Shown here piece by piece: positions 52,618-60,782 of a stretch of DNA of 64,000 bases (position 1 is the stretch's first letter; each line of letters starts with the position of its first letter). Under the pieces are notes generated by a model that had not been told where the DNA came from, ran no database searches, and saw only the letters and a list, made by a program, of their open reading frames with translations. Origin of the DNA: Acidimicrobiia bacterium (GTDB taxonomy: Bacteria; Actinomycetota; Acidimicrobiia; Spongiisociales; ZC4RG35); NCBI GenBank assembly GCA_028284765.1, contig JANQRA010000018.1, forward strand, positions 62,001-126,000, in the 5' to 3' direction. A program made the translations under genes and the position numbers.

Positions 52618-53538
52618 GGCAGAATGGACCTTCCGAGCCTCAAGGGCGCTTCTGATTGTTCCTGCGACTGACGACGGCTCTTCTCGGATCATTCGCCACG
52701 TGAATCGCAATACGACCCATCCGGCTAGCTGCGCGGCATTGTCACGACGGCGGTCGATTTCAAAAGCATCGAAGAGGGTGTGCCACCGTCGACCGTCCGC
52801 CTCGATGATGACTCGGCTGTCGATGTAAGCGAGATCAACTCTGCCATCGATCGGCTTCAGCCAGGGAGCGTGAAACTCGCGGACAGGTTCCGGAAGCCCG
52901 ACCCTGTCGATCAAGTCGATGAGTTCCGCCTCTAGCTCTGACGTCTTGAGTGCCGGTTGCCCGGCACGACTCTCAATTACCGTTCTCAGGTTCCTCATTC
53001 CTGGTTTGCCTCTCCGAGTCAGGGCTTGCTGCATACTTGCGAGCTCTTCCAGTTCGATAGCCCTTGAGGCGAGTGCGTTGTCGACGACGCGTGCCAGCCG
53101 ATTGGGTCGGAGCACTTGTGCGAGATCCACCGTTGTGCGCACCACGTTGGTGGTTCTCAGCCCATTCACATCCTCGACATGTGCAGGAAGGAGATCTGTG
53201 GATTGATGGACTACAACTCCTTCGAATCGGTTGCTTCCGCGATGAGTCACGGTCACTGAGGGCGTGTGGTCTGCGATCGGTCCGAGGCCGTGAGCCTTAG
53301 CGGCCGACTGATGTGAGACGACCGCTCCAAGTGCCCGGTTTGCCGCGCGAAGCGCGATGTCTGAACGAGTGGCCGTGCCTGGCAGTGCGACGACTCCGTC
53401 ACCCACTCGAACGAAGACCCCTTCGTTGACCCGTCGGTAGAACGTTGCCTTGGACATACCAAGCGCTGCGGCCTCCTGCACCGTCAGAATTCCACCGTTT
53501 GCTCGGGCATGGCTGATGACTTCTCGGATATCTCCCAT
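52597..53538 (-). CDS. AbiEi-type HTH / DUF559 (Vsr-like nuclease fold) protein
   Basis: A 313-residue protein common in multiple copies in actinobacteria. Residues 5-45 are a winged HTH of the AbiEi antitoxin type ('GGILTVQEAAALGMSKATFYRRVNEG'; 53,419-53,496). The middle resembles the AbiEi core. Residues 230-305 are a DUF559 domain, with 'GRVDLAYIDSRVIIEADGRRWH' (52,786-52,851) and 'RRRDNAAQLAGWVVLRFTW' giving the Asp, Glu and His/Gln set of the Vsr-like nuclease fold. No AbiEii-like toxin is adjacent. ATG at 53538 is preferred over starts in the right repeat. Its role, DNA cleavage, defence or element mobility, is not known. Confidence 0.72.
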   Translation of the reverse strand: MGDIREVISHARANGGILTVQEAAALGMSKATFYRRVNEGVFVRVGDGVVALPGTATRSDIALRAANRALGAVVSHQSAAKAHGLGPIADHTPSVTVTHRGSNRFEGVVVHQSTDLLPAHVEDVNGLRTTNVVRTTVDLAQVLRPNRLARVVDNALASRAIELEELASMQQALTRRGKPGMRNLRTVIESRAGQPALKTSELEAELIDLIDRVGLPEPVREFHAPWLKPIDGRVDLAYIDSRVIIEADGRRWHTLFDAFEIDRRRDNAAQLAGWVVLRFTWRMIREEPSSVAGTIRSALEARKVHSAGPQSHI

Positions 53539-53554
53539 ATCTGGACAATGCCGA

Positions 53555-53568
53555 ATCCGAATTCGGAT
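53555..53568. promoter_or_regulatory. 14-bp palindrome upstream of the AbiEi-HTH/DUF559 gene
   Basis: A perfect palindrome ATCCGAATTCGGAT lies 17 bases upstream of the ATG at 53538, between the gene and its right terminal repeat. An AbiEi-type HTH protein could bind it and control its own promoter; this is inference. Confidence 0.45.
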
Positions 53569-53591
53569 GGGAACCCTTCTGCCATTCCTTC

Positions 53592-53630
53592 GGCTGTGCG
53601 TCTCATATACGAGACCTTGAACCTGAGGAA
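53592..53630. repeat. Right terminal repeat of the 1.05-kb unit
   Basis: Inverted copy of the left repeat, ending AACCTGAGGAA at 53630, with the inner dyad GTCTCATATACGAGAC (53600-53615). The ribokinase gene begins within or just after it. Confidence 0.7.
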
Positions 53631-53650
53631 TGCCAAGTAGGTTTTGGGTG

Positions 53651-54526
53651 GTGGATGTTGTTGTTGTCGGGTCGATCAATCAAGACGTGACCGTGAGGAC
53701 ACCGCGGTTTCCCGATCCGGGGGAGACGATCGTCGGGTCTGATCACTTCTTCGGGCCCGGTGGCAAAGGGGCAAACCAAGCTGTGGCCGCCGCCCGCATG
53801 GGAGCCAGGACGGCAATGGTGGGTCGTGTCGGGGATGACGGTTTCGGGCAGGACCTCACAGCCAATCTCCGGAGCGAGGGGATAGACACGTCCGCAGTCG
53901 GGGTCGATGAGAATACCTCCACCGGAATAGCTGTCATCACAGTCGACGACGCTGCCGAGAACAGCATCGTCGGCAGTCTTGGCGCCAACCTCCAATTGAC
54001 GCCGGGGCATCTCGAGAGGCACGAGCATCTGATAGCGGAAGCGAGGGTGGTGCTCGCCCAACTGGAGATTCCAATCGAAACCGTGATGGCTGCAGCTGAG
54101 ATGACCGAGGGGCGTTTCGTGCTGGTTCCGGCTCCGGCATCCGACCTGCCACAGCGTCTTCTCGAACACGTCGACATCCTTGTTCCCAATAGGGGAGAGC
54201 TGGCGATGCTCACCGGATCAGACGACGTCGGAAGCGCGGCTACCGGACTTCCATGTGACGTGGTTGTGACCCTTGGCGGCGAGGGGGCATTGCTCGTCGC
54301 CAACGGAGAGTCTCACCACATCGCCCCATTCGAAGTCGACCCGATCGACACAACCGGTGCGGGTGATGCGTTTGCTGGGGCCCTAGCCGCCTCCCTCGCC
54401 GAGGGCATGGGAATACGCGAAGCCGCAGTCATCGCCTCCGCTGCCGGAGGCCTTGCCGTCACCAAACTCGGTGCTCAGTCAGCGATTCCGTACCGCGACG
54501 AAGTCGAGGCGCTCGTCAACCGTTGA
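53651..54526 (+). CDS. rbsK: Ribokinase
   Basis: A 291-residue PfkB-family kinase. 'VVVGSINQDVTVRTPRFPDPGETI' is the substrate lid, 'GPGGKGANQAVAAARMG' the sugar site, and 'DTTGAGDAFAGALAASLAEG' has the catalytic Asp and the anion hole. It should turn ribose into ribose 5-phosphate. GTG at 53651 gives the normal family N terminus and has a weak AGTAGG upstream; an ATG at 53630, in the terminal repeat, would add seven residues. It starts the nucleoside-salvage gene set. Confidence 0.85.
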   Translation: MDVVVVGSINQDVTVRTPRFPDPGETIVGSDHFFGPGGKGANQAVAAARMGARTAMVGRVGDDGFGQDLTANLRSEGIDTSAVGVDENTSTGIAVITVDDAAENSIVGSLGANLQLTPGHLERHEHLIAEARVVLAQLEIPIETVMAAAEMTEGRFVLVPAPASDLPQRLLEHVDILVPNRGELAMLTGSDDVGSAATGLPCDVVVTLGGEGALLVANGESHHIAPFEVDPIDTTGAGDAFAGALAASLAEGMGIREAAVIASAAGGLAVTKLGAQSAIPYRDEVEALVNR

Positions 54527-54538
54527 TACGCTCGCCAG

Positions 54539-55474
54539 ATGGCCAAGCCAATCATCATCGATACCGATCCGGGGCAGGACGACGCAGTAGCCATCCTCCT
54601 CGCCCTCGCCTCACCTGAGGAACTCGAAGTGCTGGCGATCACCGCGGTCGCCGGCAACGTGCCGCTCGACCTGACGGTCACCAACTCTTTGGCCCTAGTC
54701 GAGTTGGCGAATCGAACCGAAGTGCCGGTCTATCGAGGCTCAATCCGACCGATGGTGAAAGAGCTGATCACGGCGGAGTACGTACACGGACCGACAGGTC
54801 TTGATGGAGCCGACTTGCCCCCTCCGACGATCGAAGAAGCGGAAGGTCATGCCGTCGACAAGATCATCGACATCGTCAAGGCTTCCTCAGAGAAGGTGAC
54901 GGTCTGCACCCTCGGCCCGCTGACCAATGTTGCCCTGGCTCTGGTGAAGGATCCCTCGATCAAAGAGAACATTGGGCAGGTCGTCTCTATGGGCGGTGGG
55001 TTCTTTGAAGGTGGGAACACGACTCCTACCGCCGAGTTCAACATCTATGTCGACCCTCACGCCGCTCATGTGGTCTTCTCCAGCGGTATTCCGATCGTGC
55101 TCATGCCGCTTGACGTCACTCATAAGGCCTTGACCACCAAAGATCGTCTTCAGCGTTTCGCTGATCTCGGCACGCCGGCAGGAACAGCCACCGCAGGGAT
55201 GCTCGATTTCTACGACCGGTGGGATATCGAGAAGTACGGGCTACCTGGAGGGCCACTGCACGACCCCACGGTCATCGCCTATCTGCTGCAACCGGACCTC
55301 TTTGTGGGCAAACACGTCCCGCTTGAAGTGGAAATTGCACCCGGGCCGACCCTTGGGATGACTGTCATCGACTGGTGGGGAGTTACTGACGACGAGCCCA
55401 ATGCAATTGTCATGAATGACATCGATTCCGACGGCTTCTTCGACCTTCTGGTCGAGCGGATCGGCCGTCTCTGA
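54539..55474 (+). CDS. Inosine/uridine-preferring nucleoside hydrolase
   Basis: A 311-residue hydrolase that splits nucleosides into base and ribose. The N-terminal 'PIIIDTDPGQDDAVAILLAL' has the calcium-binding Asp cluster, and 'HGPTGLDGADLP' and 'TLGPLTNVALAL' are family signatures. 'EFNIYVDPHAAHVVF' gives the second substrate site, and the late 'DPTVIAYLL' the last Asp. Preference for purine or pyrimidine cannot be read. ATG at 54539, 12 bases after rbsK; its ribose product is the substrate of that kinase. Confidence 0.92.
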   Translation: MAKPIIIDTDPGQDDAVAILLALASPEELEVLAITAVAGNVPLDLTVTNSLALVELANRTEVPVYRGSIRPMVKELITAEYVHGPTGLDGADLPPPTIEEAEGHAVDKIIDIVKASSEKVTVCTLGPLTNVALALVKDPSIKENIGQVVSMGGGFFEGGNTTPTAEFNIYVDPHAAHVVFSSGIPIVLMPLDVTHKALTTKDRLQRFADLGTPAGTATAGMLDFYDRWDIEKYGLPGGPLHDPTVIAYLLQPDLFVGKHVPLEVEIAPGPTLGMTVIDWWGVTDDEPNAIVMNDIDSDGFFDLLVERIGRL

Positions 55475-55524
55475 CCCTTTCCGACCACGCATTGCCGCAA
55501 CTACAGCGCTAACGTTCGGCTGTC

Positions 55525-55553
55525 GACCGGGACGGAGCGCCCGGTCATTTCTT
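55525..55553 (+). terminator. Hairpin between nucleoside hydrolase and BMP lipoprotein genes
   Basis: Arms GACCGGG (55525-55531) and CCCGGTC (55540-55546) around an 8-base loop, followed by ATTTCTT. It may end or weaken the hydrolase transcript so that the lipoprotein gene is driven separately. Confidence 0.5.
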
Positions 55554-55576
55554 AGCAATTACGGAGGAATCAAAGC

Positions 55577-56728
55577 GTGAAACGCTACATGCGGTATCTC
55601 GCGATCTTCGCGGTGCTGGGCATGGTCCTTGCGGCCTGTTCACCTGACGATGGTGGCGATACCACAACGACCGAGGCGTCGGAGGATCCGACAACCACGG
55701 CCGCGGAAGGCGACACCACCACCACTGAGGCGATGGAAGACACCACCACCACAGAGGGTGAAATGGCGATGGATCCGGTTGTGACCTGTCTGGTCACCGA
55801 CCTCGCCGGTGTTGACGATCGCAGCTTCAACGCTGCCGCGTGGCAGGGTGTTCTCGATGCCCAGGCTGCTGGTGATGTCGAGGGTGAGCCGATTCTGTTG
55901 GAGTCCGACGAGCAGGCTGACTATGCGCCGAACCTCGATCAGTGTCTGGCGCAGGGTGCCGAGCACATCGTGACCGTTGGTTTCGAGCTTGGTGATGCGA
56001 CGATCCAGTACGCCAACGACAATCCTGACGTTCTGTTCACGATCGTTGACTTCGTCACAGACGTCGCAAACGTTCGTGACCTGATCTACCAGACCGATGA
56101 GGCTGCCTTTGCCGCTGGATACCTGACCGCAGGTATGACCGAGTCCGGCATCGTGGCCACATACGGTGGTCTCAACATCCCACCGGTGTCCATCTTCATG
56201 GACGGCTGGACCAAGGGTGTCAACCACTACAACGAAGTGAATGGGACTGAGGTCCGTGTCATTGGTTGGGATGTCGATGCACAGGACGGTGTGTTCACCG
56301 GAACCTTCGACCCCGCTGACCCGACAGTTCGTGCGACCTGTGAGTCGCAGCTCGATGAGGGCGCTGACATCATCCTGCCGGTTGGTGGTGCCATCAACCT
56401 GCCGTGCGGTACTGCGATCCAGGACCGTGGCATCGATGCCGCTCTGATTGGTGTCGACCAGGATGCTTTCCTGGCCGCTCCGGCTGAGTACCAGGATCTC
56501 TGGTTGGTCACGATTGAGAAGGGCATCGCCATTCAGGTAGAACGCTCTCTCCATGACCACGCCACTGGCATGTGGACTCCGGGCGTGACGGTCGGAACTC
56601 TCGAGAACGAGGGTGTCGGGCTGTCCCCGTACAACGCCTTTGAGGATCAGATTCCGGACGAGCTGAAGGCTGAGGTCGATCAAGTCCTCGCCGACATCGC
56701 CTCCGGCGCACTGGACATCAACGGCTAA
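55577..56728 (+). CDS. BMP-family nucleoside-binding lipoprotein (PnrA/BmpA-like)
   Basis: A 383-residue lipoprotein of an ABC importer. The lipobox 'MVLAAC' puts the lipid at Cys21. A Thr/Glu/Asp-rich linker of about 45 residues ('TTTTEA', 'TTTTEG') follows. The BMP domain has 'TDLAGVDDRSFNAAAWQG', 'HIVTVGFELGDATIQYANDNPDV' (55,962-56,032) and 'ADIILPVGGAINLPCG'. It should bind purine nucleosides or similar molecules. GTG at 55577 with ACGGAGG upstream. A strong terminator follows, which would make this product more abundant than the ABC parts, as is usual. Confidence 0.9.
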   Translation: MKRYMRYLAIFAVLGMVLAACSPDDGGDTTTTEASEDPTTTAAEGDTTTTEAMEDTTTTEGEMAMDPVVTCLVTDLAGVDDRSFNAAAWQGVLDAQAAGDVEGEPILLESDEQADYAPNLDQCLAQGAEHIVTVGFELGDATIQYANDNPDVLFTIVDFVTDVANVRDLIYQTDEAAFAAGYLTAGMTESGIVATYGGLNIPPVSIFMDGWTKGVNHYNEVNGTEVRVIGWDVDAQDGVFTGTFDPADPTVRATCESQLDEGADIILPVGGAINLPCGTAIQDRGIDAALIGVDQDAFLAAPAEYQDLWLVTIEKGIAIQVERSLHDHATGMWTPGVTVGTLENEGVGLSPYNAFEDQIPDELKAEVDQVLADIASGALDING

Positions 56729-56749
56729 CCACTAGTCAAACAAGCGACA

Positions 56750-56784
56750 AAGAGGGGCCCGGCACACGCCGGGGCCCTCTTTCG
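56750..56784 (+). terminator. Terminator after the BMP lipoprotein gene
   Basis: A strong stem of 14 pairs with at most one unpaired base: AAGAGGGGCCCGGC (56750-56763), loop ACAC, GCCGGGGCCCTCTT (56768-56781), then TCGTT. It probably gives partial read-through into the ABC genes. Confidence 0.85.
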
Positions 56785-56822
56785 TTCTAAGGTGCTTCAG
56801 CTATGAGATCGTGGAGGACCGC

Positions 56823-58325
56823 TTGTCACTCGAACTGAGTGGGATCACCAAGCGTTTCCCTGGTGTCGTTGCCAACGACGACGTATCGCTGAGTCTTGCC
56901 CCTGGTGAAGTTGTTGCCCTCCTCGGCGAGAACGGTGCAGGCAAGTCGACTCTCATGAATATCCTGTACGGCCTGTACACGGCGGACGAGGGAACCATCA
57001 AAGTCGATGGAGAGGAGCTCGTCTTCGATTCCTCGGCCGATGCCATCGCAGCGGGCATCGGAATGGTTCACCAACACTTCATGCTGGTGCCCGTCTTCAC
57101 CGTGACAGAGAACGTGGTGCTTGGCCTCGAGCCCACAACCGTCGGCGGAGTGATCGATCGCGATCAAGCACGCAAGACCGTCATGGAGATCTCTGAGCGA
57201 TACAACCTGGCGGTCGACCCCGATGCACTCATCGAGAACATCTCCGTCGGTGTTCAGCAGCGCGTGGAGATCATCAAGGTGCTCGATCGTGAAGCTCGCT
57301 TTGTGGTGTTCGACGAGCCGACGGCAGTCCTCACCCCGCAGGAGGTCGATGACTTCTTCGGGATAGTCGAGGGCCTCAAAGCTGATGGCAAAGGCATCGT
57401 GTTCATCACTCACAAGTTGGGCGAGGCCATCGACGTCGCTGATCGAATCGTCGTCATGCGTTCTGGCAAGACGGTGGCCGAGGTACTCCCACAAGATGTG
57501 ACCCAGCAGGATCTCGCTGACCTGATGGTCGGCCGTCCGGTTGATCTCAAGGTTCCCAAGGCCGAAGCCAATCCAGGAGAGGTTGTCCTCTCGGTTCAGG
57601 ATCTCGAGGTACTCGACGATCGCAATGTCAAGGCCGTTGACAAGGTGTCGTTTGAGGTCCGCGCCGGCGAGATCGTTGGGGTCGCCGGGGTTCAGGGGAA
57701 CGGCCAGACGGAGCTAATCGAAGGGATCACCGGGCTGAGTGAGGTCGTCGGTGGGAAGGTGACTATTGCCGGGAAGGAAGTCACCAGCGCATCGCCAAGG
57801 GAACTCCATTCCATGGGTGTCTCCCACATTCCCGAAGATCGCCAGGAGTCAGGTCTCGTCCTCAACTTCACTGTCACCGAGAACATGGTGCTCGACAGCT
57901 ACTACGAGGAGCCCTACTCGAAGGGCATCGTCATGGACTGGGAGTACACCAGAGAGTCGGCCAAGAGGCTCGTCGAGCAATACGACGTGCGAACGCCGGG
58001 GACAGAGGTCGCGGTCTCCACTCTGTCCGGCGGGAATCAACAGAAGGTGATTGTCGCCCGGGAGTTTGACCGCGATGTCCAGTTGGTCATTGCAGCCCAG
58101 CCGACAAGGGGTATCGACGTAGGGAGTATCGAGTACATCCACTCCCAGATTGTCGCCAAACGGGACGCTGGCGCAGCCGTACTTGTTGTCTCCTCCGAGC
58201 TTGACGAAGTACGGGCCCTGTCAGATCGGATCATCGTCCTATTCCACGGCAAGGTGGCCGGGGAATTCGGACCCGATGCCGCTGTGACCGACATAGGTCT
58301 GGCCATGTTGGGGTCTGGTCAATGA
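56823..58325 (+). CDS. Nucleoside ABC transporter, double ATPase subunit
   Basis: A 500-residue protein with two ABC modules of the RbsA/BmpB-partner kind. The first has Walker A 'GENGAGKSTLMNILYGL', signature 'ISVGVQQRVEIIKVL' and Walker B 'FVVFDEPTAVL'. The second has a divergent Walker A 'VAGVQGNGQTELIEGI' and signature 'TLSGGNQQKVIVAREF', as in sugar and nucleoside importers. It drives uptake with the two following permeases. TTG at 56823 has GGAGG five bases upstream; a GTG at 56811 is less likely. It overlaps the first permease by 4 bases. Confidence 0.92.
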   Translation: MSLELSGITKRFPGVVANDDVSLSLAPGEVVALLGENGAGKSTLMNILYGLYTADEGTIKVDGEELVFDSSADAIAAGIGMVHQHFMLVPVFTVTENVVLGLEPTTVGGVIDRDQARKTVMEISERYNLAVDPDALIENISVGVQQRVEIIKVLDREARFVVFDEPTAVLTPQEVDDFFGIVEGLKADGKGIVFITHKLGEAIDVADRIVVMRSGKTVAEVLPQDVTQQDLADLMVGRPVDLKVPKAEANPGEVVLSVQDLEVLDDRNVKAVDKVSFEVRAGEIVGVAGVQGNGQTELIEGITGLSEVVGGKVTIAGKEVTSASPRELHSMGVSHIPEDRQESGLVLNFTVTENMVLDSYYEEPYSKGIVMDWEYTRESAKRLVEQYDVRTPGTEVAVSTLSGGNQQKVIVAREFDRDVQLVIAAQPTRGIDVGSIEYIHSQIVAKRDAGAAVLVVSSELDEVRALSDRIIVLFHGKVAGEFGPDAAVTDIGLAMLGSGQ

Positions 58326-59497
58326 GCGAACAGCAGAACTGGGTGAACAGGGCAACCGGTGTCGGAACCTCCGTTGCGAGGTCTCTGCTCCTTCCGACCC
58401 TTGCGTTGATCACCGCCCTCGTCATTGGCGCTGTGATCATCGCGTTCTCCGACGTCGACAACCTTCAGCTGCTGGGAACCGATACGGGTCAAGCCCTTTC
58501 CAACATGTGGTCTGAGGTTGTTGATTCCTACGCTGCGCTGTTCCGGGGCTCCATAGGCTCGGTCAACTCCATATCGGAGACACTCTTTGCGGCGACACCT
58601 CTGTTGCTTGCCGGTTTGGGTGTTGCGCTGGGATTCCAGGCGGGTCTCTTCAACATCGGCGCACAAGGTCAGATGCTGATGGGCTCGATCCTCGCTGCCT
58701 ACGTGGGCATCTACCTGACTGCTCCAGCATTTCTCCATATCCCCCTGACCCTGGCCGCAGGCATCATCGGCGGTTTGATCTGGGGCGGGCTAACCGGTCT
58801 CCTCAAGGCGAGGACCGGCGCTCATGAGGTGATCACGACCATCATGTTCAACTTCATCGCGCTGTTCTTCGTTCAGTGGATTCTTACAACAGAAGGTCTG
58901 CAGGATCCCGGGCGCAACAACCCGGTGTCAGCCGCGATCCAAGAGACGGCTCAACTGCCGAAGCTGTTTGGCGAGGAGTACCGGGTCACCATTGGGTTCC
59001 TCATTGCGCTTCTGGCGGTGGCGGGTGTGCACTGGTTGCTCTATCGAAGTTCTCCTGGATTCGAGTTCAGGGCTGTCGGTTCCAACCCTCACGCTGGGTC
59101 GTACGCAGGTATGAAGGTCGCTCTCGTGATCACTGCAGTCATGGCCATCGCCGGTGGCCTCGCCGGTGCCGCCGGTGCCAACCAACTCATGGGTCTGGAT
59201 CCGTACAAGGCGACTCCCTCGCTCGCTGGAGCAGTTGGGTTCGACGCAATCACTGTGGCGTTGCTGGGAAGGTCGAACCCGGTCGGCGTCATGTGGGCAG
59301 CGCTGCTGTTCGGAGCGTTGACTGCAGGTGGCCGTGAGATGCAGGGAGCGGCCCAGGTCCCGATCGATCTCGTCGTGGTTCTCCAGGCTTTGATCGTGAT
59401 CTTCGTCGCTGCTCCGGGCATGATCAGAGCGATCTGGCGGGTCAAGGCCGACGACGATTCGGCAGCCACTCAAGTGACAACGAGCTGGGGCGCATGA
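58322..59497 (+). CDS. Nucleoside ABC transporter permease 1
   Basis: A 391-residue membrane protein of the BPD_transp_2 family. Eight to ten hydrophobic segments include 'LFAATPLLLAGLGVALGFQAGLFNIGAQGQMLMG' (58,589-58,690) and 'HEVITTIMFNFIALFF'. 'AVGSNPHAGSYAGM' is the EAA-like loop that contacts the ATPase. ATG at 58322 overlaps the ATPase gene (ATGA), and it overlaps permease 2 by four bases. Confidence 0.9.
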   Translation: MSEQQNWVNRATGVGTSVARSLLLPTLALITALVIGAVIIAFSDVDNLQLLGTDTGQALSNMWSEVVDSYAALFRGSIGSVNSISETLFAATPLLLAGLGVALGFQAGLFNIGAQGQMLMGSILAAYVGIYLTAPAFLHIPLTLAAGIIGGLIWGGLTGLLKARTGAHEVITTIMFNFIALFFVQWILTTEGLQDPGRNNPVSAAIQETAQLPKLFGEEYRVTIGFLIALLAVAGVHWLLYRSSPGFEFRAVGSNPHAGSYAGMKVALVITAVMAIAGGLAGAAGANQLMGLDPYKATPSLAGAVGFDAITVALLGRSNPVGVMWAALLFGALTAGGREMQGAAQVPIDLVVVLQALIVIFVAAPGMIRAIWRVKADDDSAATQVTTSWGA

Positions 59498-60780
59498 CAG
59501 ACATAGTGAAGAACCAAGAGTTGGTCGAGATCCCCGAGGTCGTTCAGACCAGCGGGGACGTCCGACGCTCCCGGATAATCGGCTTCGTCCTGTTGGCGAT
59601 CGCCGCCGTGGTCCTGGGAGTCTTCTCGTTCGGCGTGCCCTCGGATGCAACTTCGACGTTCAACCTGAGTCTGCCTACCGACACGATTCAGGGTGTCTCC
59701 GTCAGCTTCAACTCCCGGCTGTTCTCTGGTGTGGCCGCAGTCCTGATCTTCGCACTGGGTGTCGACAGGCTCCGGGCAAAGAACCTCCGGTGGACCAATG
59801 CCGCCCTTGGCGTGGGTCTCCTGCTGTTCGTGCTGGCTTTCCTTGCGTGGGCAAGCGCCGACAGCTCCTTCAGCATGGTCGGCATGCTTCGTTCGACCGT
59901 CATCTCGTCGATCGTGATCACTCTGGGAGCGTTGACCGGCCTGGTCGGAGAGCGGTCCGGCGTGATCAACATTGGAATCGAAGGCCAGCTGCTCTCGGCT
60001 GCGTTTGTCGCTGTGGTGCTCTCCAGCGCCTTTGGGACCTGGGCGGGCGTGGGTGGAGCACTTGTCATCGGGGCACTGCTCGGCGCTCTGCTGGCTTGGC
60101 TAGCGATCAGATTCCGGGTTGACCAGATCATTGCTGGAGTGGTCATCAACATTCTGGCGTTGGGTCTCACGTCGTTCTTGGCCAGTCGTGTCCTCTCCGA
60201 GGCTCAAGACCTCAACGCTCCCGCCCGGATCACCTCGTGGCGCATTCCGGTTCTGGCGGATATCCCCGTGATCGGGCCGATGTTCTTCGACCACACCTTC
60301 TTTGTCTATGCCACGTTCCTGTTGGTGTTTGCCCTCCACTTCGGGCTCTTCAGGACACGCTGGGGTCTCCGCGTCCGGTCGGTAGGAGAGCATCCCAAGG
60401 CGGCTGACACACTTGGAATCGACGTCATCAAGACTCGCTACCGAGCAGTCATCAGCGCTGGCCTGATTGCAGGATTTGGTGGCGCTTTCCTCGCCCTGGC
60501 CCAGATCTCCCGGTTCGAGGAGAACATGACTGGTGGCATCGGTTTCATCGGACTCGCCGCCATGATCTTTGGCAGATGGATGCCGTTCGGCGCCTTGGCC
60601 GCCGGTCTTGTGTTCGGTTTCTCTGGCGCGCTGGCCCAGAAGGTCGCCATTCTTGGCACGGGCATTCCCTCAGAGTTCATGCTGATGTTGCCTTATGTGG
60701 CGACAGTCATCGTGGTCGCTGGCTTGGTTGGCGGAGCAAGACCGCCCGCAGCCGACGGTCAGCCCTACATCAAGCAATAA
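59494..60780 (+). CDS. Nucleoside ABC transporter permease 2
   Basis: A 428-residue membrane protein of the same family as permease 1. Two membrane segments at the N terminus are followed by 'LGALTGLVGERSGVINIGIEGQLLSAAF' (59,923-60,006), 'VDQIIAGVVINILALGL', and the EAA-like loop 'SVGEHPKAADTLG'. The C-terminal helices end 'ADGQPYIKQ'. With permease 1 it forms the channel. ATG at 59494. Its TAA lies two bases from the convergent zinc-ribbon gene. Confidence 0.9.
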   Translation: MTDIVKNQELVEIPEVVQTSGDVRRSRIIGFVLLAIAAVVLGVFSFGVPSDATSTFNLSLPTDTIQGVSVSFNSRLFSGVAAVLIFALGVDRLRAKNLRWTNAALGVGLLLFVLAFLAWASADSSFSMVGMLRSTVISSIVITLGALTGLVGERSGVINIGIEGQLLSAAFVAVVLSSAFGTWAGVGGALVIGALLGALLAWLAIRFRVDQIIAGVVINILALGLTSFLASRVLSEAQDLNAPARITSWRIPVLADIPVIGPMFFDHTFFVYATFLLVFALHFGLFRTRWGLRVRSVGEHPKAADTLGIDVIKTRYRAVISAGLIAGFGGAFLALAQISRFEENMTGGIGFIGLAAMIFGRWMPFGALAAGLVFGFSGALAQKVAILGTGIPSEFMLMLPYVATVIVVAGLVGGARPPAADGQPYIKQ

Positions 60781-60782
60781 CC

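Larger units (their letters stand above)
52579..53630. mobile_element. 1.05-kb unit with inverted terminal repeats carrying an AbiEi-HTH/DUF559 gene
   Basis: Both ends share an imperfect inverted repeat of about 39 bp: TTCCTCAGGTTGTGAGTCTC at 52579 and, in reverse, TTCCTCAGGTTCAAGGTCTC at 53630, each continuing with ATATGAGAC and a GCC block. The unit holds one gene on the minus strand, whose stop lies inside the left repeat. The same ends form the MITE-like element at 10,239-10,346. No clear target duplication flanks this copy. No classical transposase is encoded, so the movement mechanism, if any, is unknown. Confidence 0.6.

Noticed and set aside
55670-55765. ACC-rich tandem repeats in the BMP lipoprotein gene
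   Set aside because: They encode a Thr-rich linker, a low-complexity feature seen in other exported proteins of this window.
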